This document shows positions 1-5,075 of a stretch of DNA of 5,075 nucleotides, in pieces; position 1 is the stretch's first letter; every line of letters begins with the position of its first letter. Under the pieces are notes generated by a model, which worked only from the letters and a program-made list of their open reading frames with translations, ran no database searches and had not been told where the DNA came from. Location of the stretch: NCBI GenBank assembly GCA_015232795.1, contig JADFYX010000197.1, forward strand, positions 1 to 5,075, in the 5' to 3' direction. A program made the position numbers and the translations under genes. Source of the stretch: Magnetococcales bacterium. Its GTDB lineage: Bacteria > Pseudomonadota > Magnetococcia > Magnetococcales > JADFYX01.

Positions 1-155
1 GATTCGGCAGTTGGCGGTGCGTGCATGGCGTAAGATATTGGTTTATCTAGTGTATCAGGGGAAATCGCGGTCACCTTGTTGGTGATAAGACTTTCCCCTG
101 ATATGCTAGGTGAATCAGTAGCTTGCGTCAGGTGCGTGGCGACAACTGCCGAATC
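1..155 (+). ncRNA. Candidate long symmetric hairpin RNA (unrecognised family)
   Basis: The whole segment folds on itself with position i opposite position 156-i and no insertions or bulges. I count 53 Watson-Crick pairs, 13 G·T pairs and 4 isolated mismatches (14/142, 17/139, 25/131, 35/121, all purine-purine). There is one 5x5 internal loop (65-69 against 87-91) and a 5-base apical loop TTGTT (76-80) on a TCACC/GGTGA stem. The basal arms (1-13 and 143-155) and a mid-stem block (53-64 and 92-103) are perfectly complementary. All 13 wobbles are G·T on the + strand, so they would pair in a + strand RNA but become A·C in the opposite transcript. No open reading frame, run of T after the stem, or known RNA family was recognised. 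The element begins at the window edge, so it may extend further left. The fold is directly visible; that it is a transcribed RNA is inference. A folded single-stranded DNA or a mobile palindromic repeat are alternatives. Confidence 0.55.
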
Positions 156-215
156 TAGGATAATAGTGCATATGAACCAACTTACACCATCTCTCCGCTA
201 TCACCTTGATTTTTA

Positions 216-260
216 CCCTATATGACCATATTGTCCAGAAAAATATAGCTTATTATAGGG
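216..260 (+). repeat. Inverted repeat in the leader of the yaiI-family gene
   Basis: CCCTATA (216-222) is the exact reverse complement of TATAGGG (254-260). Inside it, ATATT (228-232) faces AATAT (242-246) around a 9-base loop. The structure ends 15 bases before the ATG at 276 and just ahead of the weak ribosome-binding site, so it could be a leader hairpin or an operator. The stem is AT-rich and interrupted, and chance is a real possibility. The rest of 156-275 shows no gene. A -10-like GATAAT (159-164) directly follows the long hairpin but has no convincing -35. A TTGTCC (231-236) has only a poor -10 (TTATAG, 253-258) at 16 bases. The promoter of the downstream gene is therefore unresolved. 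Confidence 0.25.
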
Positions 261-275
261 ATTAAAGAGACTAGA

Positions 276-725
276 ATGGAAATTTATGTTGATGCCGATG
301 CTTGTCCGGTAAAAAATGAGACTGTTAGGGTTGCAGAGCGGCATAAACTGGTTGTGCATATGGTTAGTAACCAGTGGATGAATTTACCATCAAGCCGTTT
401 TATTCGCCAAACAATAGTTGCATCTGGTGCTGACAAAGCCGACAATTGGATTGCAGAGAGGGCCGGAGCAAGTGATATTGTTGTAACTGCTGATATACCC
501 CTTGCTGCTCGATGTTTGCAGAATAAAGCCCAGGTTGTCGGTCCCACAGGACGGCCTTTTGATGAAGAGAGTATCGGCATGGCTTTGGCAGTGAGAGATC
601 TTAACGCCCATTTAAGAGAGACCAGTGAGTTTCAAAGCCGGGTGGCAAATTTTGGCAAAAAAGACCGTTCGCGCTTTCTATCCGCCCTTGAAGAGGCTGT
701 GCGTACCGCAGCCAAATCACTCTGA
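276..725 (+). CDS. yaiI: YaiI/YqxD family protein (UPF0178, DUF188)
   Basis: This 149-residue protein has the typical length and the full conserved pattern of the UPF0178 family. The N-terminus carries YVDADACPVK (D6, D8, C10), the middle carries GADKADNWIAE (D53, D56) and TADIPLA (D73), followed by GPTGRPF and an arginine- and lysine-rich C-terminal helix (FGKKDRSRFL). The scattered acidic residues resemble the metal-binding set of PIN-like nuclease folds, and the family is usually placed there, but its biochemical role is not established. The protein has no signal peptide or membrane segment, so it should be cytosolic. The ATG at 276 fits the family N-terminus exactly and has a weak AAAGAGA element about 5 bases upstream. 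The gene is followed by its own gap and a separate promoter for the kinase, so it is probably not in an operon with it. Family assignment is firm; any nuclease function is inference. Confidence 0.93.
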   Translation: MEIYVDADACPVKNETVRVAERHKLVVHMVSNQWMNLPSSRFIRQTIVASGADKADNWIAERAGASDIVVTADIPLAARCLQNKAQVVGPTGRPFDEESIGMALAVRDLNAHLRETSEFQSRVANFGKKDRSRFLSALEEAVRTAAKSL

Positions 726-730
726 AATAT

Positions 731-760
731 TTGCATAAATTTTCTGTTACAGGTTATAAT
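731..760 (+). promoter_or_regulatory. Candidate sigma-70 type promoter for the hybrid kinase
   Basis: A consensus -10 hexamer TATAAT (755-760) is preceded by TTGCAT (731-736), a partial -35, with an 18-base spacer. Transcription would begin near 766-768, giving a leader of about 29 bases before the kinase ATG at 796. The -10 is perfect but the -35 is only half matched, so the promoter may be weak or assisted by an activator. Confidence 0.55.
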
Positions 761-784
761 TATGCGCTGTAGGTAATTCATAAA

Positions 785-789
785 TAAGG
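785..789 (+). promoter_or_regulatory. Ribosome-binding site of the hybrid kinase
   Basis: TAAGG lies 6 bases ahead of the ATG at 796. It supports that codon as the start, and the first residues lead straight into a hydrophobic segment as expected for an N-terminal membrane anchor. Confidence 0.6.
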
Positions 790-795
790 CTGTGT

Positions 796-3306
796 ATGAA
801 ATACAGGATCATAACAGTACTAGCATTTCTGCTTTGGAGTTTGATTGCCACGGTTTCCCTACTCTGGAACCTGCAATTATTCACCATTTTCAGTAGCTCT
901 TACCCAGAAACAGGCACATCCACATTTACTCTCGCATCTCTCCATCTGCTTATCTGGATATTTGGCATAATCGCCATATACATGATGCGCAAATATATAT
1001 CTCAACTGAACTTACGCCTAGCCCAGACCAAGCAAGAGTTGGATATGCAAAAAAACTCTTTTGATGTTATTAAGCAGGAAAAAAGTAAACTTTTAATAGA
1101 ATTTAGTCAGCAAGCAGCAAAAATAGCCCAACGTAATAAAGCTCTGGAACGACTAAGCCAAACACGAGCAGTCACCAACCGTCTGCTTCTTGATTCATTA
1201 GAGCCTCTATCATTAACAGAACACCTTGAAGAGGCTATGTTTCTCATTACAGCCATCCCTTGGTTTGCCCTGCAACCAAAAGGGGCTATCTTTTTATGGG
1301 ATGAAAAAAACCAAGAGCTAGCCCTTAAAGTACAGCATGGTCTCTCATCTCCCTTACTCACTCTCTGTTCCACAGTACAAAAAGGCCACTGTATATGTGG
1401 TCTTGCGGCACAACGTAAAAAAACTGTATTTATTAGCCATATGGATGAAAAACACAGCAATACTTTTAGCGGTATGGAAGACCATGGACATTACTGCTTA
1501 CCGATTGTAATGGGAGAAAAGCTGTTAGGGGTACTTAACCTTTATGTAAATAAAGGCCATGCACCCACCGATGAAGAGGAGATTTTTTTAAGAGTTATAA
1601 CAAGTACCTTAGCTGGAATAATAGTGCGCTGCCAACAGGATGAGCAACTTACAAAAGCTAAACAAATTGCCGAAAAGTCAACCAAGGCAAAAAGTATCTT
1701 TTTGGCAAATATGAGCCATGAAATTCGCACACCTATGAATGCAATTGTCGGTTTGGGCCACCTACTGCTACAAACAGAGCTATCGACGAAACAACAAAAT
1801 TATCTTCATAAAATTAATTTTTCTTCACAAATTCTTCTAAATATTATTAATAATATTCTGGATTTTTCTAAGATAGAAGCAGGTAAGCTGGATCTTGAAA
1901 ATACCGACTTTAATCTTAACGAACTGCTCCACAATGTAATCATGTTAGCAGAGCAAAAGAGCAGAGCAAAAGGGGTTGATCTCCAGTTATCATTTGCTGA
2001 TAATTTACCATGTATGCTTACTGGCGACTCCCTTAGATTGGGGCAAATTATCACAAACCTCATTGATAACGCAGTTAAATTCACAGATTCTGGTAAAATT
2101 ACAATTTCCATAGAAGCCCAAATCCCGTCGCAAAATAACATTGTTTATCAATTCTCCGTTGAGGATAGCGGTATTGGCATGCATCCTGAGCAACAGGCTG
2201 AGCTATTTAAACCATTTAATCAAGCAGATAGCTCTACTACCAGAAAATTTGGTGGTACTGGTTTGGGGCTATCTATAAGCAAGCAGTTGGTTGAGTTAAT
2301 GGGGGGAAAAATATGGTTGGAGAGTGAGCTTGATAAGGGGAGTATCTTTAGCTTTACTGTCAATTTATCCCTGACAAATGCTGGGGATAAAAAATACCTC
2401 AGCATGGAAGAGATAAACTCTAGAGCCAATCTTATAGGCTCATCAAAAGCCCAAGACAAACCTTCACTTGCTCCAATCCGTGGTGCCCGTATCCTTCTTG
2501 TTGAAGATAATGAGATCAACCAAGAGGTCGCAAAAGAGATTCTTGAACAAGAGGGGTTGGAGGTAGAGGTGGTAAATGACGGTTATGAAGCTGTTATAGC
2601 TATAGAGACAAAAAATCTCATATTTGATGCTGTGCTTATGGATGTACAAATGCCCATTATGGATGGTTATCAAGCCACCAGAATTATTCGTAACAATCCC
2701 AGCAACAATGAATTGCCAATAATTGCAATGACTGCCAACGCTACTACCCAAGATCGGGAGAACACCCTAGCTTCTGGTATGAACGACCATATAAACAAAC
2801 CCATTGATGTTAAAGTTCTTTTTAGTTGTCTATTGCAATTTATCAAGCCAACGAAGCCAAAAAAAGTCGCAGCCAAAACTCCACCTCCCAAAGATAAACT
2901 GGACTTTACAGATAATTTTCCCTCAGAGTTACCAGGAATAGATATAAAAAAAGGGCTTGAGATACTTGGCAATAACCGTGCGCTATTTGCCCGATTATTG
3001 ATGATGTTTGATGATATGAATCAAAATCTTGGCAGTGAGTTAAGAACAATTATTGCCAATGGAGATACACAAGAGGCTCGCAGCTTTTTGCATAAAATTA
3101 GCGGTACAGCAAGCAACATTGCCGCTCAAGAGTTTTTAGTTGCAATTACAAATTTATCCACTGCCATAAAACAGCAAGAAAAAGAAGGGGATACAAAACT
3201 TACAGGTTTAGATTCCCATCTGGACAAATTTGACACTACCCTTGAAGAGATTTTGGAAACAGGTAGAATACTTAAAAAGCTGGCTAGCAAAATTAAGCAA
3301 TCCTAA
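796..3306 (+). CDS. Membrane-bound hybrid sensor histidine kinase (GAF-HisKA-HATPase-REC-HPt)
   Basis: This 836-residue multi-domain kinase would autophosphorylate and pass phosphate along an internal His-Asp-His relay to a response regulator not present here. Two membrane helices (about 5-28 and 44-63) flank a periplasmic loop of only some 15 residues, so sensing is probably cytoplasmic. A coiled-coil linker (about 66-125) leads to a GAF domain (about 140-280) with GHCICG (H198, C199, C201) and HGHYCLPI (H230, H232, C234). The HisKA domain has MSHEIRTP with phospho-acceptor H308. The ATPase domain shows the N box (NLIDNAVKF, N425), G1 (DSGIG, D457) and G2 (GGTGLGL, 486-492). The receiver has the E570/D571 pair, phospho-acceptor D616, T646 and K668. 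The C-terminal HPt carries H766 in LHKISGTA. All catalytic residues are intact. The gene ends in tandem in-frame stops (TAATAA). The architecture resembles BarA/ArcB-type tripartite kinases, but the GAF sensor differs and the ligand is unknown, so no symbol is given. Confidence 0.95.
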   Translation: MKYRIITVLAFLLWSLIATVSLLWNLQLFTIFSSSYPETGTSTFTLASLHLLIWIFGIIAIYMMRKYISQLNLRLAQTKQELDMQKNSFDVIKQEKSKLLIEFSQQAAKIAQRNKALERLSQTRAVTNRLLLDSLEPLSLTEHLEEAMFLITAIPWFALQPKGAIFLWDEKNQELALKVQHGLSSPLLTLCSTVQKGHCICGLAAQRKKTVFISHMDEKHSNTFSGMEDHGHYCLPIVMGEKLLGVLNLYVNKGHAPTDEEEIFLRVITSTLAGIIVRCQQDEQLTKAKQIAEKSTKAKSIFLANMSHEIRTPMNAIVGLGHLLLQTELSTKQQNYLHKINFSSQILLNIINNILDFSKIEAGKLDLENTDFNLNELLHNVIMLAEQKSRAKGVDLQLSFADNLPCMLTGDSLRLGQIITNLIDNAVKFTDSGKITISIEAQIPSQNNIVYQFSVEDSGIGMHPEQQAELFKPFNQADSSTTRKFGGTGLGLSISKQLVELMGGKIWLESELDKGSIFSFTVNLSLTNAGDKKYLSMEEINSRANLIGSSKAQDKPSLAPIRGARILLVEDNEINQEVAKEILEQEGLEVEVVNDGYEAVIAIETKNLIFDAVLMDVQMPIMDGYQATRIIRNNPSNNELPIIAMTANATTQDRENTLASGMNDHINKPIDVKVLFSCLLQFIKPTKPKKVAAKTPPPKDKLDFTDNFPSELPGIDIKKGLEILGNNRALFARLLMMFDDMNQNLGSELRTIIANGDTQEARSFLHKISGTASNIAAQEFLVAITNLSTAIKQQEKEGDTKLTGLDSHLDKFDTTLEEILETGRILKKLASKIKQS

Positions 3307-3311
3307 TAAAC

Positions 3312-3713
3312 CTAATCTTTAATAGTCAAACTCTCCTCTATGGCTTGACCATTTTTAATCCGATAGCCGTTAACCTCAAGGCAACCTTCGGTATTGAGAG
3401 AGACAATAAGATAGAGAGCCTGGGGATATTCTGACTGTGATATATCTGTTTCAGATGGCACAGGTGGAGTCGTTGGGTGGCTGTGGTATATGGCCACCAC
3501 CTCTTTTTGCTCTTGTCTAAGAGTTTTAAACAGTGCTAACTGCTGTTGGGGGTCGGCTAAAAAACGGGTAGTTTGGTTAAGGCTGTTTTTTAGGGGATGC
3601 CAGCCAGTGATATCCTGACCATTACCCGACAATATGCCCACACACTCAGCAGGAGCACTGCGTTGAGCATGTCCTAAAATTTTATTTATTATGACACGGG
3701 GAATCACCCACAT
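3312..3713 (-). CDS. JAMM/MPN+ metallopeptidase, M67 family (Mov34/JAB1-like)
   Basis: This is a 133-residue zinc-dependent isopeptidase-like protein of the small prokaryotic JAB group. The complete JAMM signature is present: E23 in PAECVGIL, then YHSHPTTPPVPSETD with H77 and H79 as zinc ligands, S87 and D90. Relatives cleave peptides or isopeptide bonds next to ubiquitin-like or sulfur-carrier proteins (for example Mec acting on CysO), but no such partner or E1-like enzyme is visible here, so its substrate is unknown. No signal peptide is seen. The open frame could begin at a TTG at 3749 (145 residues). I prefer the ATG at 3713 because GGAG lies 9 bases upstream and MWVIPRVIINKIL matches the usual family N-terminus. 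The gene converges on the kinase with a 5-base gap and is divergent from the WGR gene, with a shared control region. Confidence 0.88.
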   Translation of the reverse strand: MWVIPRVIINKILGHAQRSAPAECVGILSGNGQDITGWHPLKNSLNQTTRFLADPQQQLALFKTLRQEQKEVVAIYHSHPTTPPVPSETDISQSEYPQALYLIVSLNTEGCLEVNGYRIKNGQAIEESLTIKD

Positions 3714-3722
3714 AGCCAAGAA

Positions 3723-3726
3723 CTCC
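3723..3726 (-). promoter_or_regulatory. Ribosome-binding site of the JAMM peptidase
   Basis: On the minus strand GGAG sits 9 bases before the ATG at 3713. No comparable motif precedes the in-frame TTG at 3749, so this site decides the shorter start. Confidence 0.5.
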
Positions 3727-3767
3727 GAATTTTTGGTTAAACTTATCAATTAATAAACGATAATATC

Positions 3768-3797
3768 TTAATATTGCTTGCAATACCATGGTAACAA
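3768..3797 (-). promoter_or_regulatory. Candidate promoter for the JAMM peptidase
   Basis: Read on the minus strand, TTGTTA (3797-3792) and TATTAA (3773-3768) are 18 bases apart, each matching four of six consensus positions. Initiation near 3761 would leave a leader of roughly 48 bases before the ATG at 3713. The region is AT-rich, so hexamer matches of this quality arise easily. Confidence 0.3.
3772..3793. promoter_or_regulatory. Two abutting palindromes, possible operator
   Basis: TATTGC-TT-GCAATA (3772-3785) is a perfect inverted repeat with a 2-base centre. It shares its final TA with TACCATGGTA (3784-3793), a perfect 10-base palindrome. Both lie in the gap between the divergent JAMM and WGR genes and fall largely within the spacers of both candidate promoters. 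A dimeric regulator bound here could control both directions. No regulator gene is in the window, so this remains inference. Confidence 0.35.
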
Positions 3798-3808
3798 TAG
3801 CGTATAAT
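3778..3808 (+). promoter_or_regulatory. Candidate promoter for the WGR-hydrolase pair
   Basis: A consensus -10 TATAAT (3803-3808) stands 19 bases after TTGCAA (3778-3783). The -10 is perfect, while the -35 and spacer are suboptimal. Transcription would start near 3815, about 35 bases before the ATG at 3850. Confidence 0.45.
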
Positions 3809-3849
3809 GATATAGTTTAACAACTTAGTAAGGTTAATTGTTATACGGT

Positions 3850-4116
3850 ATGAAGGCATATCTGCAACGACTCAACCCAATTTCTGGTGATGTTTGGTTC
3901 TATAGTATCCAAATTCAACGGGATCTCATGGGACGCTGGCAGGTGATACGTGAGTGGGGACGAAGTGGTTCTCCAGGAACGGTTCGCTACATGCCTTACG
4001 ACTCTTTTTTCGATGCCCAAGAATCTATGGAAACATTGGTAGAGCAGCTTTCTGACAAAGGCTATCAGGTGGTCCATAGCGAAGGCCCCAATCCCAAAGA
4101 TGCCCAATATTTTTAA
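3850..4116 (+). CDS. Stand-alone WGR domain protein
   Basis: The 88-residue product is essentially a single WGR domain: MKAYLQRLNP at the N-terminus, a YSIQIQRDLMGRW strand region, the defining W36-G37-R38 within REWGRSGSPG, then a helix rich in E and Q (about 55-70) and GYQVV near the end. WGR domains occur in PARPs, where they contact DNA and help activate the enzyme, and in bacteria as small proteins or fused to polyA polymerase-like or MolR-like proteins. The role of bacterial solo versions is not established, though nucleic-acid binding is plausible. The frame stays open to a TTG at 3838 preceded by TAAGG 4 bases away. I prefer the ATG at 3850 because it gives the standard family N-terminus, but its own ribosome-binding site is poor, so the start is uncertain by four codons. 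It is the first gene of a likely two-gene operon. Confidence 0.87.
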   Translation: MKAYLQRLNPISGDVWFYSIQIQRDLMGRWQVIREWGRSGSPGTVRYMPYDSFFDAQESMETLVEQLSDKGYQVVHSEGPNPKDAQYF

Positions 4117-4123
4117 ATGCAAA

Positions 4124-4127
4124 AGGA
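4124..4127 (+). promoter_or_regulatory. Ribosome-binding site of the MBL-fold hydrolase
   Basis: AGGA within an A-rich run (AAAAGGAA, 4121-4128) lies 10 bases ahead of the ATG at 4138. It falls inside the extension that would be coding if translation began at the ATG at 4117, which argues for the internal start. Confidence 0.5.
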
Positions 4128-4137
4128 ACATCCTTAC

Positions 4138-4767
4138 ATGTCGGTAATTCATGAAATTATAGCCACTGGCCCGTTAGAGGTAAACTGCCAGTTACTTGGT
4201 AATACAAACAGTGGTGAAGCAATTTTAATTGATCCAGGCGGTGATAGTGCCAAGCTTTTAAAACGGTTAGAAAAGCTGGGGTTAAAATTAACACACATTA
4301 TTAATACCCACGGTCATTTTGATCATTTGGGTGGGGTTGACGATTTAAAAAAGGCAACTGGTTGTCAGTTTTGGATCCATAAAGGTGATCTCTCAATTGT
4401 AAAAAATGCCGCCCGACACGCTGCATCATGGAACCTGCCCTTTGGCCCGGTTCCTGAGGTGGATAAATTTATTGAAGATGGAGAAAAATTTGAAGTAGCA
4501 GGAATATCTCTGGAAGTAATACATACACCAGGACACTCCCAAGGTGGGGTATGCCTTAAGTGGAATGATCAAATTGCCGTAGGAGATACCCTTTTTGCCG
4601 GTTCTGTAGGTCGTACTGATCTACCGGGAGGCGATATGGAGCAACTGCTAGATTCCATAATAAACAAACTTATCCCCCAAGGGGACCACCTACAATGCCA
4701 CCCCGGCCACGGCCCTTCTACCAGCCTGGGAAGAGAGAAAAAAACCAACCCGTTTTTAATTGGCTGA
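4138..4767 (+). CDS. MBL-fold metallo-hydrolase, YcbL / glyoxalase II-like
   Basis: This 209-residue cytosolic enzyme has every metal ligand of the glyoxalase II-like metallo-beta-lactamase branch: THGHFDH (H58, H60, D62, H63), H133 in HTPGHSQGG, bridging D150 in VGDTLFAGSVGR, and H191 in HPGHGPSTSLGREK, ending in the common NPFL tail. Length and motifs fit the short YcbL type (about 215 residues), which lacks the substrate-binding helical domain of classical glyoxalase II. It would bind two zinc or iron ions and hydrolyse a thioester or related ester; the natural substrate is uncertain. The open frame starts at an ATG at 4117 that directly abuts the WGR stop codon, but the ATG at 4138 has the better ribosome-binding site and begins MSVIHEIIATGPLEVNC, the usual family N-terminus. 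It lies 21 bases after the WGR gene and is probably co-transcribed with it. Confidence 0.9.
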   Translation: MSVIHEIIATGPLEVNCQLLGNTNSGEAILIDPGGDSAKLLKRLEKLGLKLTHIINTHGHFDHLGGVDDLKKATGCQFWIHKGDLSIVKNAARHAASWNLPFGPVPEVDKFIEDGEKFEVAGISLEVIHTPGHSQGGVCLKWNDQIAVGDTLFAGSVGRTDLPGGDMEQLLDSIINKLIPQGDHLQCHPGHGPSTSLGREKKTNPFLIG

Positions 4768-4777
4768 TGAAGTTGGC

Positions 4778-5075
4778 TTAACCTTCAGACTTCAGTCCAC
4801 TAAGCAGTTTTTCAAGCTCCTCTTTGAGCAGCATACTATCTGCTGGGGATAGTGTACTTTTTGTGCTGGTGGGGTTTGTGAGTTCTAATAGTTTGTTTAG
4901 AGCCTCATCCAGACTGGCGAGGCTGTTTTTGTTTTGAAAAGCAATTAGTTTTTGAAATGTTTCTAGGGATATGGTTCTTTCGACGCCGTCAAGTAGTTTG
5001 CGGATGGCTAACTCCATAGAACCGTGGCCTTCCCCAAATATCTGATGACGGTAGTTCAGCAACCTGTTACGGGTT
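4778..5075 (-). CDS. Unrecognised protein, C-terminal part (5' end beyond the window)
   Basis: The minus-strand frame is open from the right edge to a TAA at 4780-4778, giving 98 visible residues. A TTG at 5062 could in principle be a start, but the frame continues upstream of it without a stop (residues TRNRLLNYRHQ) and no ribosome-binding site precedes it, so the gene most likely begins outside the window. The visible part is hydrophilic and predicted helical, with an N-terminal YRHQIFGEGHGSMELA stretch, a middle segment around ETFQKLIAFQNKNS, a Ser/Thr/Pro linker (NPTSTKSTLSP) and a final leucine- and glutamate-rich helix (LLKEELEKLLSGL). I see no catalytic motif, membrane segment or cysteine. 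I do not recognise the family. It converges on the hydrolase gene with a 10-base gap and no clear terminator. Confidence 0.6.
   Translation of the reverse strand, partial: TRNRLLNYRHQIFGEGHGSMELAIRKLLDGVERTISLETFQKLIAFQNKNSLASLDEALNKLLELTNPTSTKSTLSPADSMLLKEELEKLLSGLKSEG

Noticed and set aside
1..155. Reading the long palindrome as an integron attC site
   Set aside because: The ends lack the RYYYAAC and GTTRRRY core pair, there are no extrahelical bases, and no integrase is present.
1..155. Retron or reverse-transcribed msr-msd RNA
   Set aside because: No reverse transcriptase gene lies in the window, and no branching G or separate a1/a2 layout could be assigned.
1..165. Reading the long hairpin as a rho-independent terminator
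   Set aside because: It is far longer than such terminators and is followed by TAGGATAATAG rather than a run of T.
284..611. Minus-strand open frames inside the yaiI-family gene
   Set aside because: They lie opposite a well-conserved gene, have no family features and no ribosome-binding site.
1107..2972. Several minus-strand open frames of 62-117 codons inside the kinase gene
   Set aside because: They fall opposite conserved GAF, HisKA, ATPase and receiver coding sequence and show no recognisable protein features.
3312..3749. Longer JAMM protein starting at TTG 3749
   Set aside because: The 12 extra residues are not family-like and the ATG at 3713 has a GGAG site at good spacing.
3841..4152. 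Minus-strand open frame of 103 codons opposite the WGR gene
   Set aside because: The + strand frame encodes a clear WGR domain, and the reverse product resembles nothing known.
4117..4767. Longer hydrolase starting at ATG 4117
   Set aside because: The extension contains the ribosome-binding site for the ATG at 4138, which gives the usual family N-terminus. Translational coupling at TAAATG is not excluded.
4745..4776. CCAAC / GTTGG arms near the hydrolase stop as a terminator
   Set aside because: The stem is five pairs with a loop over 20 bases and no T run after it.

Overview
The window carries six genes plus a structured non-coding element, and looks like a chromosomal segment of a Gram-negative, probably proteobacterial, species with a moderately AT-rich genome. 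That placement rests on gene content: a YaiI/UPF0178 protein, a membrane-anchored hybrid histidine kinase with a GAF domain and a C-terminal HPt, a small JAMM peptidase, a free-standing WGR domain and a YcbL-type metallo-hydrolase. Nothing in the sequence fixes genus or class. I see no mobile element, CRISPR array, tRNA or rRNA.

Layout. Bases 1-155 form one almost perfectly symmetric long hairpin with no gene in it. Bases 156-275 are an AT-rich leader with a smaller inverted repeat just ahead of the yaiI-family gene (276-725, +). A promoter with a consensus -10 (TATAAT) lies in the next gap and serves an 836-residue hybrid kinase (796-3306, +), the dominant gene of the window. It converges on a JAMM/M67 metallopeptidase (3312-3713, -) with only 5 bases between the stop codons. 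A compact intergenic region (3714-3849) holds overlapping candidate promoters for the leftward JAMM gene and for a rightward pair: a WGR-domain protein (3850-4116, +) and a metallo-beta-lactamase-fold hydrolase (4138-4767, +). This pair converges on an unrecognised gene that runs off the right edge (4778-5075, -).

How the genes relate. The kinase contains its own receiver and HPt modules, so it can run a His-Asp-His relay internally, but its final partner (a response regulator) is not in the window. The WGR and hydrolase genes are 21 bases apart and probably co-transcribed. The JAMM and WGR genes share a control region in which two abutting palindromes sit inside both candidate promoter spacers. 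I see no pathway linking yaiI, the kinase and the hydrolase, and the neighbourhood otherwise reads as ordinary housekeeping and signalling genes.

The most unusual item is the 155-base hairpin. All 75 position pairs are in register with no bulge. Outside one 5x5 internal loop, every imperfection is either a G·T (G·U in RNA) pair or a purine-purine mismatch as read on the + strand, and there is no A·C pair. This asymmetry suggests selection on a folded + strand molecule, most simply an RNA, rather than a decaying DNA palindrome.

Three start codons were moved inward from the longest open frame (JAMM, WGR and hydrolase genes) using ribosome-binding sites and family N-termini.
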